Below the pieces are notes generated by a model. The model searched no databases. It saw only the letters and a list, made by a program, of their open reading frames with translations, and was not told the origin of the DNA. Position numbers and translations under genes: made by a program. Shown in pieces: positions 1 to 17,221 of a stretch of DNA of 64,000 nucleotides (positions are counted from its first letter, which is position 1; each line of letters begins with the position of its first letter). The DNA comes from Suillus spraguei (lineage: Eukaryota > Basidiomycota > Agaricomycetes > Boletales > Suillaceae): contig JABCPU010000214.1 in NCBI GenBank assembly GCA_016800925.1, positions 51,865 to 115,864 of the forward strand. Reading direction: 5' to 3'.

Positions 1-102
1 TGGCAAAATCAGTACATGTCAACATGCCTCTTGGTAAACATTGCGCGACTTATGCTGCTTACACACAAAAATAAACTCGAACTCTTCCACAAAGACCGTC
101 GA

Positions 103-110
103 TATAAAAG
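103..110 (+). promoter_or_regulatory. TATA box of P-type ATPase copy 1
   Basis: A TATAAAAG element lies about 45 bases upstream of the ATG at 155. The same upstream stretch (about 1-150) is recognisably similar to 8105-8270 in front of copy 2, so the duplication carried its promoter region, although copy 2 shows no clear TATA box at the equivalent place. Confidence 0.5.
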
Positions 111-154
111 CGCGAGTGGGTAGTCAAGATCTGGTCAGTCTCAACAGCTATACA

Positions 155-4022
<3,868 letters not shown>

Positions 4023-4924
4023 AACCTTTTTTTTTTACTTTGTTCTGCGACCAACTTGATGTTACATACTCGCGCTGTCTAGGTCAACGGTCACAAATAC
4101 ACTTTATAATAGGGGGACCGTGTCATACTTATTCTCGTAATGTATAGATTATGTAAACAGGAAACTTCGAGGTGAATAAATATGTATCATCAGCGCTCTT
4201 GTACGATCCTCTCGGCCCATTGAATGTTGTACTCAGCGATTCCCAGTCGTAGCCGACTGTCTACTCTTTTCTGATGAATTTGACCTGACAATTCAGCGTT
4301 CATGCATATCCGATACTATGATGCTGCTATAGCTGCTTGGCCGTCGTCAGCGACTCTATCGTGCAGTTGGCTGGTTCTATGCTTCATCCTCCGAGAAGAG
4401 TTCATACTCCTACACAACTGGCTTTGCGAAGCAGGACCGTCTGACTGCAGAGATCGATAAAACTGTTTCTATCTCGTTGCCTGGAGACCGTGACGAGGGC
4501 CAAGTACTCAATTCCCGTGACTATTTTTTTTTTTTGGCATTCAACTTTCGAAATTTCAGCTTTTGCCTTCGCCAGTTTTTGTCGTGCTGGACACAAACTG
4601 ACGAAGGCAGAACATGTTGCTCATGGCACCTAATAGCAATCTATCCCACTCATTAATCTCTTCCTTGATACCGCCAACGATAACGCTGCAGTGCGACTAT
4701 TCAAGATTCCCTCCTCGAACTTAATTCTACAACAAGTCAAGCAGGCTTAGCGTCACTATCGTCTCGCCGATCTTCCCCCAGCGGTACCAACCGACAAATA
4801 TCGGCCACGTAGTAGTCATAAACCCACAAACTCGGTCAGACTCACCGATTTGCCAATACGAACATCCCCAGAAGCACTCGGAGCAATATTCACACCGGCA
4901 CCTTGGGCCAACACAATCGAAACC
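4023..4924. other. Intergenic, 3' flank of ATPase copy 1 shared with the 15.3-kb fragment
   Basis: I see no gene here. Blocks of this flank recur in order after the truncated fragment at 15326-15930. Examples are the sequence around GTAAACAGGAAAC (near 4153 and 15600), the block ending CTGCAGAGATCGATAAA (near 4460 and 15810), and the block GATACCGCCAA (near 4668 and 15910). The duplicated unit therefore included about 650 bases past the stop codon. Confidence 0.6.
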
Positions 4925-5740
4925 CGCAAGGGCGCCTATGAGTGGACGACGGGAAAGGATCGAGCAAGAAAGACGTAAAAAGCACACCTACAGGCATTCC
5001 CGACATCCAGACACATGCCTCGCATCTCTTGATTTACTCAGATGGGTCAAGACTATCCATCGACCAGGAGGGTAGAACTGGAGCAGGTTGGACTGGATAT
5101 CGTGGAGGACGCGTATTTAAGGTGTAGGTCTCAAAGCAGAAGTTTACGATCAGGACATGCTGGCGCTTTCACGGGCATCAACAGGCATGGGAATCGCAGG
5201 CAAGTCACCTCTATTTTTATCTTGACAACAAGTCCGAGGTGCAGGCTGCGTGTGCGGCTGCTTCAAGACCCTGACAACACCTCGCCCTACAGATCCGTCG
5301 AACCATCGAAGACTTCCTAGCTGTCTCATTCTTCCATCTCGTTGGGATCGCATGGGCCCCCGGCCATCACAATATTAAGGGCAACGAACACGCAGATCAA
5401 CTCGCGAAAGAAGCTACCGGACGCAATGACTCACTTGTTTCAACATATGCCAACGCACGTAGACGCAATAAGGTTGCTGGAAAGTTGAACAGAAAGTTGG
5501 CGATGTGATGTGGCCTTCCAAACCGGACGGTTTGCGATCGCTGACAGACTTTCCCCTGCACTGAAACCTCGAGACCACTTAATCACCGCCTCGCGTGACG
5601 TTGACGGTTGCCTCATCTAATGCGACGCAGGTCACGATTTCTTCGGTCATATGCATGAGGTCGCATATTTTCACCGTCGAAATCATCTAACGTTTGGCAC
5701 CGCGTAATGAGTATATTGGGTGTGTCCGATTCTCGAGTAA
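4925..5740 (+). mobile_element. Relic of LINE (non-LTR retrotransposon) RNase H domain
   Basis: Broken frames together resemble the RNase H-like domain at the C-terminus of fungal non-LTR retrotransposon ORF2. One frame reads IYSDGSR followed by GAGWTGYRGG (about 5034-5125). A second frame reads AWAPGHHNIKGNEHADQLAKEATG (about 5346-5420), matching the catalytic-His/Asp block common in these elements. At least two frameshifts and several stops separate the pieces, and no reverse transcriptase or poly(A) tail is visible, so it is a dead 5'-truncated fragment. It lies between ATPase copies 1 and 2. Confidence 0.6.
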
Positions 5741-6100
5741 TCGACGGTGAATAGGCCAATACCATTGGAAGGGCTAATTGCCATCATTTGGCTGGTACAG
5801 CTGCAGTTGTATTGTCACTGTCGAGTGGGTTTTGTTGCTGCGACGTACCCCGAACTTGAACAAGCTGTGACCTGTTCCCTCTGCAAAATTGAAACAAGAG
5901 CTGCCAGTCAGCTTGTCATCTCACAGGGCGGACAACTACTACTGGCCTCGTAGCACACCTGGAGTGCTGTCAAAATTGTTCTCCGTCACTGTCAGCGAGC
6001 GGGACCATCTGGCAAAACTGCTTGAAAATAGCTCTGCCTATAGACTACCGGCGGAACAGCTCCATGGTCTATGCTAAATCATATGCATTACGGAAATGAA
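5741..6100. other. Intergenic, no feature recognised
   Basis: Short open frames exist (for example 5747-5953), but they have no recognisable motif, no supporting splice structure and no repeat partner in the window. Confidence 0.4.
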
Positions 6101-6240
6101 GGTGCCTGGGCTAGACGTTTTGATCTGACAGAACGTTAACCCTCCCCACTTGGTGGAGTCAGGGATCTTTTAATTGATGCGCGGAAGCCGCGGCTTTAGC
6201 GGCTGCAGAATCCATTCTTAGATTGATCCAGCTGCGGCGA
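6101..6240. repeat. Dispersed repeat A, copy 1
   Basis: This stretch matches 17104-17221 in the same orientation. Both contain AAGGTGCCTGG, then CCCACTTGGTGGAGTC, then a block around TTAATTGATGCGCGGAAGCC, then GAATCCATTCTTAGAT..ATCCAGCTGC. Each copy lies about 2 kb beyond an ATPase 3' end (copy 1 and the 15.3-kb fragment), so it is probably the distal end of one segmental duplication. Confidence 0.65.
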
Positions 6241-7660
6241 GATGCATAGGTTGTCGAGTCACTATTCATTGTGCTGCGACCGAGCTCGTCTGTGTACATC
6301 TGTGACCACTTCTTTGGCCTTTCCTGTGTTGATGTTCCAGTGGAACATGGACTTATCTGCATCGCATGTGGGTAAAATAGTATGTTCCTTGTGCAATCAG
6401 GTACTCCCAAGAGATCTGATCAAGTTCTCGGTGACATGGCAGACTTTGGGTGTGTACTTCATGATGTAATAGACACTGCCGTTGTGGCGCAGGGGCAACC
6501 CAAATCAGGCAGTATCTGATTTGATCCCGTCCCGTCCTCCTCGCTTATAATATATTATGTAAGCTTTGTCTGTTTACACCTTCTTGCTGGGTTCCTCAGA
6601 CCTCCGCACGCTGTCTGGAGTCAGCGCCAAGCCTGCGTGCCCTAGCGCACACGCTTAATCATCCTCTCCGCCATACGCAAAGCTCGGAATCTCCGATAGA
6701 AAATATATTTCAAGATATTCTGAGGCATCCCAGACAAATCCCGGATAGCCAAATTTAGGGTGGGATGAATATAGGACAGATGAGACGGAACGGACGGTCA
6801 TTTATAAATTTCCGGTATAAACGAGGACTTTGGTGATATTCAATTTTTTGGAGTATTGGCAGTTCTCCCCTGCCCTTGATTATCATAATCGTTCTAATCT
6901 TTCTTTTACATAATTGATCAGTTCTGTGAATTCGATTGGTTGATGAAGTTCAAAACCCCATAAGGCTTAGCACTATATATAGTCGTTACAATTTGATTTT
7001 ATAGTACTAGTCGACTGAACCGGAATCTCTTACTGTGCTTCTAGTGGCTACAAAGGACTTCATAAGTCACAATATCCCACTGATAGTACCTGTACTTAGA
7101 GATGCCTAGGCACCCTACATCCAATTACAAGGGTTACGTGGGGGTCACAGGTGCATCACTGAAGTCAATGGGTCTAGGTACGAGTACAAGAATATACCTC
7201 AGCGAGTGGGAACAAATGCTGAGGTAAAAAAAACATAATATACGGCGTGATGCGGTGGCTGGGCACTAAATGATACTAGTACTAGCAAGGTAATAGCTAT
7301 TTAAGTCCGTCAAGCCGACTTCGGGAATTTCCGACATAACATAAAGTTTGTACAGCCAGCATAGTACTCGCGTGATAACTCAGTGCATCGACAACATCAG
7401 CGATAACGGAACAGCAAGACGGAAGCCACAACGAACCTATTGAAATAATCTGTAATATTTGCGTTTCGGCGGCTCGGTGCGACGACAACTTCATATGAAT
7501 GAAATAAACCGCCAGTGGTACTCAATAACTAATAACTCTGATAGTTTATTTCCCATCGCTTATTGTTCAAACAACTACTTGTAAACTGTTATTGAGTAAG
7601 GTTAATCAGTGGGTGTCACAGATGTATTTCGCCGTATCCCAGGCGATGCTGATCGACACG
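6241..7660. other. Intergenic, no gene recognised
   Basis: AT-rich sequence with only short open frames on either strand and no protein motif. Near 6606, CGCTGTCTGGAGTCAGCGCC resembles a stretch near 19987, a short match of unclear meaning. Confidence 0.4.
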
Positions 7661-7664
7661 GAAG

Positions 7665-7800
7665 TTTAACGCATGCTACTCATTGTGAAAGTGTCCAAAA
7701 ACGGCACCGCGCCCTGGCATGATGAACCCTGGGCCAAAACACATGAAAAGGGCTCCCGCCAGGGCCGTGCCCCATGAGATAGGATAAACTCTTTGGACTA
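7665..7800 (-). repeat. Dispersed repeat B, inverted copy
   Basis: The reverse complement of this stretch resembles 19770-19895: GTTTATCCTATCTCATG...CTGGCGGG against GTTTATCCTATGTCATG...CTGGCGGG, then a shared block around GCACCGTTTTTGGA with a few mismatches. The two copies lie about 12 kb apart in opposite orientation, as expected for a small dispersed non-autonomous element. No terminal repeats or target duplication could be defined. Confidence 0.5.
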
Positions 7801-8273
7801 TCATGTAGCACGCCGTTTAGTATATAGGGACCCATTCTTTAAAGGACTTGAGCACTCTTGTTGTCCGAATCAGCATACAGAGAAACACCAGACGTCTTTT
7901 TGCAGTGGAAAAAAATTATGACGAGGCGCAGAATGGGTTCTACGTACTGTATATACACAGCATCGCTTATCGAAGTAAATAAGGTTGGCGGTTACATAAT
8001 TTTAATATTCCAAGCCCCATCTCTTTTCTTCCGCACATCAGTGGTCACACACATGCATCATGACGGCCGCGGGAGAAACACAGACTTCCCAACTATTCGC
8101 AGGGAATATTTGGCAGAATCAGTGGGCATCTGTCAACTTGCCGCTGAATGGCAGAAATGGCGCAACTTATACTGGGTACACATGAAAATAACCTCGAATT
8201 TTTTCACAAGAGTGACGAGAGAGTGGTCAGTTAAAATGTGGTCAGTCCCAGCCGCGAAGGTAGCTTGCACACG
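7801..8273. other. Upstream region of ATPase copy 2
   Basis: The part from about 8105 is homologous to 1-150 upstream of copy 1 (shared blocks near TTGGCAGAATCAG, TGTCAACTTG and GCGCAACTTAT), so it is probably a duplicated promoter. An open frame at 7858-8277 crosses it but has no recognisable content. Confidence 0.5.
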
Positions 8274-12151
<3,878 letters not shown>

Positions 12152-12770
12152 ATCATTTGCCTTGCGAACGAATTACTTGTCAGTGTGAAGTCGGCATTTG
12201 TTCCAGTGTCGCTGTTGAAGTCAATTGTCGCACAACAATTAATATCCATCTGCTAGTAGATCTCGTCGCCAATAGAGTTATAGATCGTATATACTAGAAA
12301 CATTATCATATGGTAAATAAATATATATCACTAGTACTTGATGGTTTGCCGTAGTACCGTTGCCTGCATCAGTTTTTTTTTTGAGACCTGGATCCAATAT
12401 GCACAGCGCCGGTCTAGTCTGTCCGCAGGGCCGGTGTCACAACCGGTCCAGTCTTAGTCATCGTTGGAGTGGGGCATCCCCTAGCAGGAGGGTCGCAGAA
12501 GGCAGACCCAGCGGAGGTTCCATAGCTTTACCACTCTATCGTCAAGGATCTATGTTTTCCTCCTACTCACAGTTTACAGTCGATCATTAATCATCCCTTA
12601 CTTGAATTTTGATTCATCGACGTCAGGCCCTCCATCAATTTGGCTCCTCTCTTCTTGTCTCAGACCAAGAGCCTCTTGTTGATCTGCGACCAGTATAGTG
12701 TTATCCTGCGTTCTACGCAGGTTTTTTGAAATATCTCGATTGCGCCTATCAGCGCTGAGTCGGACTATCA
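12152..12770. other. Intergenic, no gene recognised
   Basis: This is the 3' flank of copy 2. Its first 100 bases resemble the flank of the 15.3-kb fragment (GTTACTTGT..GTCGGCATTTG). A 76-codon open frame at 12360-12590 has no recognisable motif. Confidence 0.4.
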
Positions 12771-12774
12771 TGCG

Positions 12775-13252
12775 AGGCTAGGGCTTTACATGGGTCGACC
12801 TGGGTAATACATATTTTCAACTTATGATATTGTTGTATGTCATACCGGTGAAGGAGCCACCAGTAGTTCCTCTTCATACCAATGTGAGTGTTGATGGCGG
12901 TATCAGTTGGGTTGTACGGAGTGACGGCGCCAATCCATGTGTTCGCGCTCCCGGTGTCGACAATCAAGCGGTCTTCAATAATACATTAGCAACTGCATGT
13001 TTTCTCAGTGTTGAACTTACAGAATGTAGGGGGACTGCCAACGCCAACTGATACACAGGAGATCATATAAACAATTTCCAAAGTAACACCAGTATCTTGC
13101 CACTGAGCATCATTGCGCTGCACTGGGTTGGTACCATTGGAGAAATGTAGCCTGCTGGTCATGGGGAGGATGATGCGGGAATTGCGAATTTCAACGGCCG
13201 AACCCGTGATTGACAAAGCCAGGAGTGTCCACCAGGATGCAGCGGAGAACAT
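12775..13252 (-). pseudogene. Aspartic protease (pepsin A1 type) pseudogene, 5' part
   Basis: Reading from 13252 on the minus strand, the frame starts with a hydrophobic signal-like segment (MFSAASWWTLLALSITGSA). It then has a propeptide-like SRLHFSNGTN, the segment SVGVGSPPTF, a plausible short intron, and LIVDTGSANTW at 12964-12935 with the catalytic Asp motif DTGS (12947-12958). After that the frame breaks: the expected GGSFTGMTYNN flap-like stretch is in another frame near 12840. Nothing resembling the second lobe or second DTG follows. The copy is truncated and frameshifted, so it cannot make a whole protease. Family A1 members of this type are secreted in mushrooms. Confidence 0.7.
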
Positions 13253-13580
13253 AGTTTACTGGAAAGTTATATCATACTCAGTGGCCCACTATATATGTGC
13301 TAGCGAACGCGATGGCAACGTTCGGTCCCCCTCGGAAAAGCGATGACGAGATAGTTGCGACCCGAGTCATCAGGAGTGCAAGGATTCGACTTCCCGATAA
13401 CGTGTGGCAAGAGATGGTTTGCTTCCCCACCACCTGAGTTCCCACATACCTAGACGTGACAGCGGGGCCTGCTGGCATATCTAAATTGGCGCGTTTCTAG
13501 GAACCCACCCATGAATGAATATGTTGGATACTGGGAATCCTTTTAACAGGTGAAGGAAGGTAGTACTTGGTGTGTTGAAC
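13253..13580. other. Intergenic, no feature recognised
   Basis: Upstream of the protease relic. There are only short anonymous frames. The right end runs into the 37-bp inverted repeat. Confidence 0.35.
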
Positions 13581-13617
13581 TTGAAGCCCGACGCACCAGA
13601 GAGAGAAGAGAAGGGAA
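13581..13617 (+). repeat. Perfect 37-bp inverted repeat, left arm
   Basis: This arm is exactly reverse-complementary to 14486-14522. It begins TTGAAGCCCGACGCACC and continues into a purine run. The arms lie 868 bases apart and enclose the MITE. Complete identity contrasts with the decay around it. Confidence 0.85.
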
Positions 13618-13684
13618 TGGCCGAAGAATCCGAGAAGCAAGGCACGAGGGGAAGCTGAGGAACGTGGTTCGAGCGCAAGCCATA

Positions 13685-14347
13685 CAGTGTAGGACCGGTC
13701 CTTTAGCCACCACATTTTTAAATTCCACCCCATTGTGCAGTAGGTCAGTTTTTCGAAAATCGTAATAGACATTAATGTTTCAATATACATCTAGATGCTA
13801 TGAAAAAAAATTGAGAGCTATCGACGACGATGTAAGTGTCTTGTACCAAGATCATTGAAAAACAGTGTTGGCTTCGAGTTCTTTAGCCACCTCGATTTAG
13901 ATGTCACATCACACAGATATCGATGCAGTGCACACGCTTACAAACGTCGTCAAATGAATAATGTGACGGATGTGTGTGACACAATTGCCAAGATAAGACT
14001 TGCACAAATCATTCTGTAGCACGAACATAGGAGACAATCAGGTATCTGTTACAGGGGTGAAATGATCTTTGAAGTATACAATTCATATCCTACCAGCTTT
14101 ATTTTCCTGAAAAAATCAATGGGTCTACTATGGCCTCATTAGAATTTGCAAAGGTAGGCAAAAACAACCAATTCATATCATACACAACATCGCAGACATA
14201 ATTTCTCCATCCTATACTATAATAATCTCGGGTGAGACCTCATCTTCAGTATATTACTTGGTTTTGACACGAAAAAATGAACAAATAAAAAGTTTTGCCT
14301 GAGGTGGCTAGAGGAGTGGGGGTGGCTAAAGGACCGGTCCTATACTG
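13685..14347. mobile_element. Tc1/mariner-like MITE (663 bp)
   Basis: Terminal inverted repeats of 27 bases (13685-13711 and 14321-14347) match at 26 of 27 positions. They start CAGTGTAGGACCGGTCC on the left and CAGTATAGGACCGGTCC when the right end is reversed. A TA dinucleotide flanks each end (13683-13684 and 14348-14349), the target duplication expected of Tc1/mariner transposition, and CAGT is a common terminus of that superfamily. There is no transposase frame inside, so it is non-autonomous. Relatives of the inner end motif GGTGGCTAAAGG recur inside near 13880 and 14303 as subterminal repeats. Each terminus contains the palindrome GGACCGGTCC. Confidence 0.75.
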
Positions 14348-14485
14348 TAATAGGCCAGTGGGATACAGCGCGCTGATGTCGTCCGAGCCTCTAACAATAT
14401 ATGTCAACGAGTTATGTCTAAATTTTCGTTTCCTTTTTTCACTTACTATAAAGTCCAGCGTCGTAGCTTAGAAACATCTCAGTTC

Positions 14486-14522
14486 TTCCCTTCTCTTCTC
14501 TCTCTGGTGCGTCGGGCTTCAA
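14486..14522 (-). repeat. Perfect 37-bp inverted repeat, right arm
   Basis: Reverse complement of 13581-13617 with no mismatch. See the left arm. The arms are not symmetric about the MITE (67 bases on the left, 138 on the right). Confidence 0.85.
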
Positions 14523-15271
14523 CAGGGTGCTCGCATGCTATCATTATCTACATGTATAAAGCACGAATAATCGCCGGCACTCGGTCGCAATTATGCCCAC
14601 CGCGTCATGCTGTGCTGTATCATCGCATCACATCCTACCCTTTGTACTACTATTATGGCGACTTCCGTGCTGTTGTGTGTTCGTCGTTCTTTCTAACTCT
14701 TTTATTCACTATTATGGCGACTTCCGCTTCTAAACAATCACTCTCTTCGTGCGGATCTCATTCCAAACCCACAACAATCATTTGGGATGAACTTCATGAC
14801 CTTTGCTGTGCAATCTGCAATCGTCCATGAATACTGTTCGGAGGAATTACCTTCATAGGTTTGAGAGATTTTCAACAGGCAGGTCCCATTTTCAGCGGAA
14901 CAGGAGACCGCGACTCTCGCATTGTCGGTAAAGTCATCGACATTATGATATAGCATTCGTATATCGAGTCTCATCACAGCAATTTGGACCATGGGGACCC
15001 GCAATTTAGCGCTTTCGTAGATCGTATTGGCGACCATAGAATCTTAGTTGACCCATCCCGGAGTACCTCCTCATCGCCTAGATCTCAAACAAAACTGCAT
15101 CCCCAGTTCTCAATGCATTCGAAAGGCACTGCATTCACTGCATCAACTTTTCATTACATGAGTGGGAACGCGAAGGTTTTTTCAGGAGCAAATATTACTG
15201 TACAAATATACTACTGTAGACACATTTCAGAGTGGCTATGCATTGCAAGTATCACAGTATGCCGTTCGAGA
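14523..15271. other. Intergenic, no gene recognised
   Basis: A 138-codon open frame (14414-14830) ends here, but its sequence is low-complexity and it overlaps the inverted repeat. A direct repeat of about 18 bases, CTATTATGGCGACTTCCG, occurs near 14649 and 14709. Confidence 0.35.
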
Positions 15272-15321
15272 GTCGACCGAAGGCGTGTCCTTGTAAATAC
15301 AAGGACACGCCTTCGGTTGAC
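15272..15321. repeat. Near-perfect hairpin, 24-bp arms, 2-base loop
   Basis: Positions 15272-15295 and 15298-15321 are reverse complements with one G/A mismatch, separated by AA. The arm core is ACCGAAGGCGTGTCCTTGTA. The hairpin ends only about five bases before homology to the ATPase gene begins (15326). Confidence 0.9.
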
Positions 15322-15325
15322 CCTC

Positions 15326-15930
15326 GGATGTTCTGGGGTCCTCCGTTCGCCTTTGGCTTTGAAATTCTCTGCGTGGATGAAGTTCGCAAGCTGATTGTGA
15401 GGACCTATCCAAAGGCAAGTGTCAACCCCTACTTATTTAAAAAAAAATTCTGATGGCAAATTAAAGTCGTTTGTTGCCAAAATGGCTTGGCGCGGCTCTA
15501 CTCTGCAACCAAGTTACTTGTTTGTTAGTGTAGGGTCGGCATTTGATATAAGTCAACGGCAGCACATACCCGTCTGTTAGATTCTATGGACCCTTTTTAT
15601 GTAAACAGGAAACAATATTATACGGTGGTATCACGAGTACTCCGAGTCTGTTTCTCCTGGTGAACTTTGCTTGACATGATCAGTCATACCGTGACTAGTG
15701 TTCGTGCATATCCGTCGTCCGAGCTGGCTCTCTGTTTAATCTTCCGAGAAGAGCCAAATACTCCCAAACGACTGGCTTCGGGAAGCGGAACTGACTGCAG
15801 AGATCGATAAATCTGTTTCTATTTCAAGTTGACGTTAAACTTTCCCTTCACAACGCGAACTCGTAGCAAAGGCAGAATTATTGCTCAAGGCAAGCAACGG
15901 TCTATCTCACCGATACCGCCAAGTAACCCT
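15326..15930 (+). pseudogene. 3'-end fragment of the P-type ATPase gene plus flank
   Basis: From GGATGTTCTGGGG on, the sequence matches the end of exon 14 of copies 1 and 2 (MFWGPPFAFG...VDEVRKLIVRTYPK). It continues into the GC-AG type last intron and the small last exon SFVAKMAW. The stop codon of the other copies is missing, since TGGTGA is replaced by TGGCGCGG. Beyond the gene it follows the flank of copy 1 to about 4680. Only about 95 coding bases upstream of the last intron are present, with no promoter or catalytic domain, so it is a truncated duplication. Confidence 0.85.
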
Positions 15931-17103
15931 ACGTACTTGGTTCCGCGTTCAACTTGTTGGATGTTGACAATTGAGTGGCCAGGTGGTTCTATGCTTACCC
16001 TGGTTTGACCGGCCAATACTGTTTTTTCTTCTGCCAAGTATGACTGTAAGGCTTGGTATGAGTTCGAAGGGGCATGCGAACAGAAAGACGGTGATGGTAT
16101 GAGTATAAAGAATGACGAGCGGAAAGCAAGGAACATATCAGCGTAGTTATGAGACGGATAGAGGCAGATTTCGAGACGAGTTTACAACTTCTCGAAATCT
16201 GCTTTAAGATCGAATTTGCTGGAGTGTACATGAACGAAATATATACGTTTTCAGGTGGTTGACTAGGCCAGATCTAAGCATGAGAGCGTGTGGTGATAAT
16301 AAAAATGAACGGTCGGAGCAAGAGTGGGCACAAGGTGAGATGATGAAGGGAAATGGAGAAGGTATGTATCTATGTGACTTCGGATGTGAAGTGTAACGCT
16401 CACTCAGTCACGTGAAACGACAGCGTCCACAGAGTGCATGTCCTTACATAACATACGTGCACATTCTTCATACATTGATATATTCGTATCACCCTTTTCC
16501 CTTTTAAAACTTATCATTGGCAGTGAGGTAGGACCACGGCTGCCGCTGTAGCCTGTAGGAAGTAACATCGTCAACAACCGCGCTGTCTCGACTCTCGGAC
16601 ACAGTCGTTTGGGGGTCACAGCACTCGGACAGCATCGATCTCCGTAACGTGTATGCTTCTGTCACCAAGTTGCGTGGCGACAGAGGTATGTAAAAGTGGA
16701 TATGTGTGGATGCACCTTGTGTTAGTGTGGCCTATGCATGAAGTGGACTATCGAAATCATGGGACGATTAGCATCGCATAGTGAGTGTTTCAGTGAGTGC
16801 GTCCAACGCTGCTGGAGCAGTCGATGTATGAGCAGGCCGATATAATTGGTAGAACTATTTTAAATGTTTGCCAGCATGCGGAGAATTAACGGAAATTTTC
16901 GACAGCACTTCCAGGAGACTCCAGGTGTGCTACATCAATTGATGTGAGATCACAAGTTGACAACAGCCTTGTGGGACACCAGTGTCACTGTCAACTTGTT
17001 CTAATTCTTGGGTGTGACGTCGCAGCTACGGCACTTTGAATCAGTGACAACACAACTACAGGCGAACGGTGGCAATTAGCCTATAATACACTACCGGCGG
17101 GAC
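15931..17103. other. Intergenic, no gene recognised
   Basis: Only anonymous short frames on either strand. It occupies the place that the LINE relic and following sequence occupy after copy 1, but I found no LINE remnant here. Confidence 0.35.
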
Positions 17104-17221
17104 CAAAGGTGCCTGGCCCAAACAAGACAGAACCTTCCCACTTGGTGGAGTCTTAATTGATGCGCGGAAGCCACGGCTTCAGCGGCTGGAGAATCCATTC
17201 TTAGATCAATCCAGCTGCAGC
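17104..17221. repeat. Dispersed repeat A, copy 2
   Basis: Matches 6101-6240 in the same orientation with substitutions and short indels. It follows the ATPase 3' fragment by about 1.2 kb, just as the first copy follows ATPase copy 1. Confidence 0.65.

Noticed and set aside
14414..14830. 138-codon open frame
   Set aside because: It runs through the inverted-repeat arm and has low-complexity composition with no motif.
15272..15321. Hairpin as a transcription terminator
   Set aside because: Rho-independent terminators are bacterial; this is fungal nuclear DNA, there is no gene ending just upstream, and no U-run follows.
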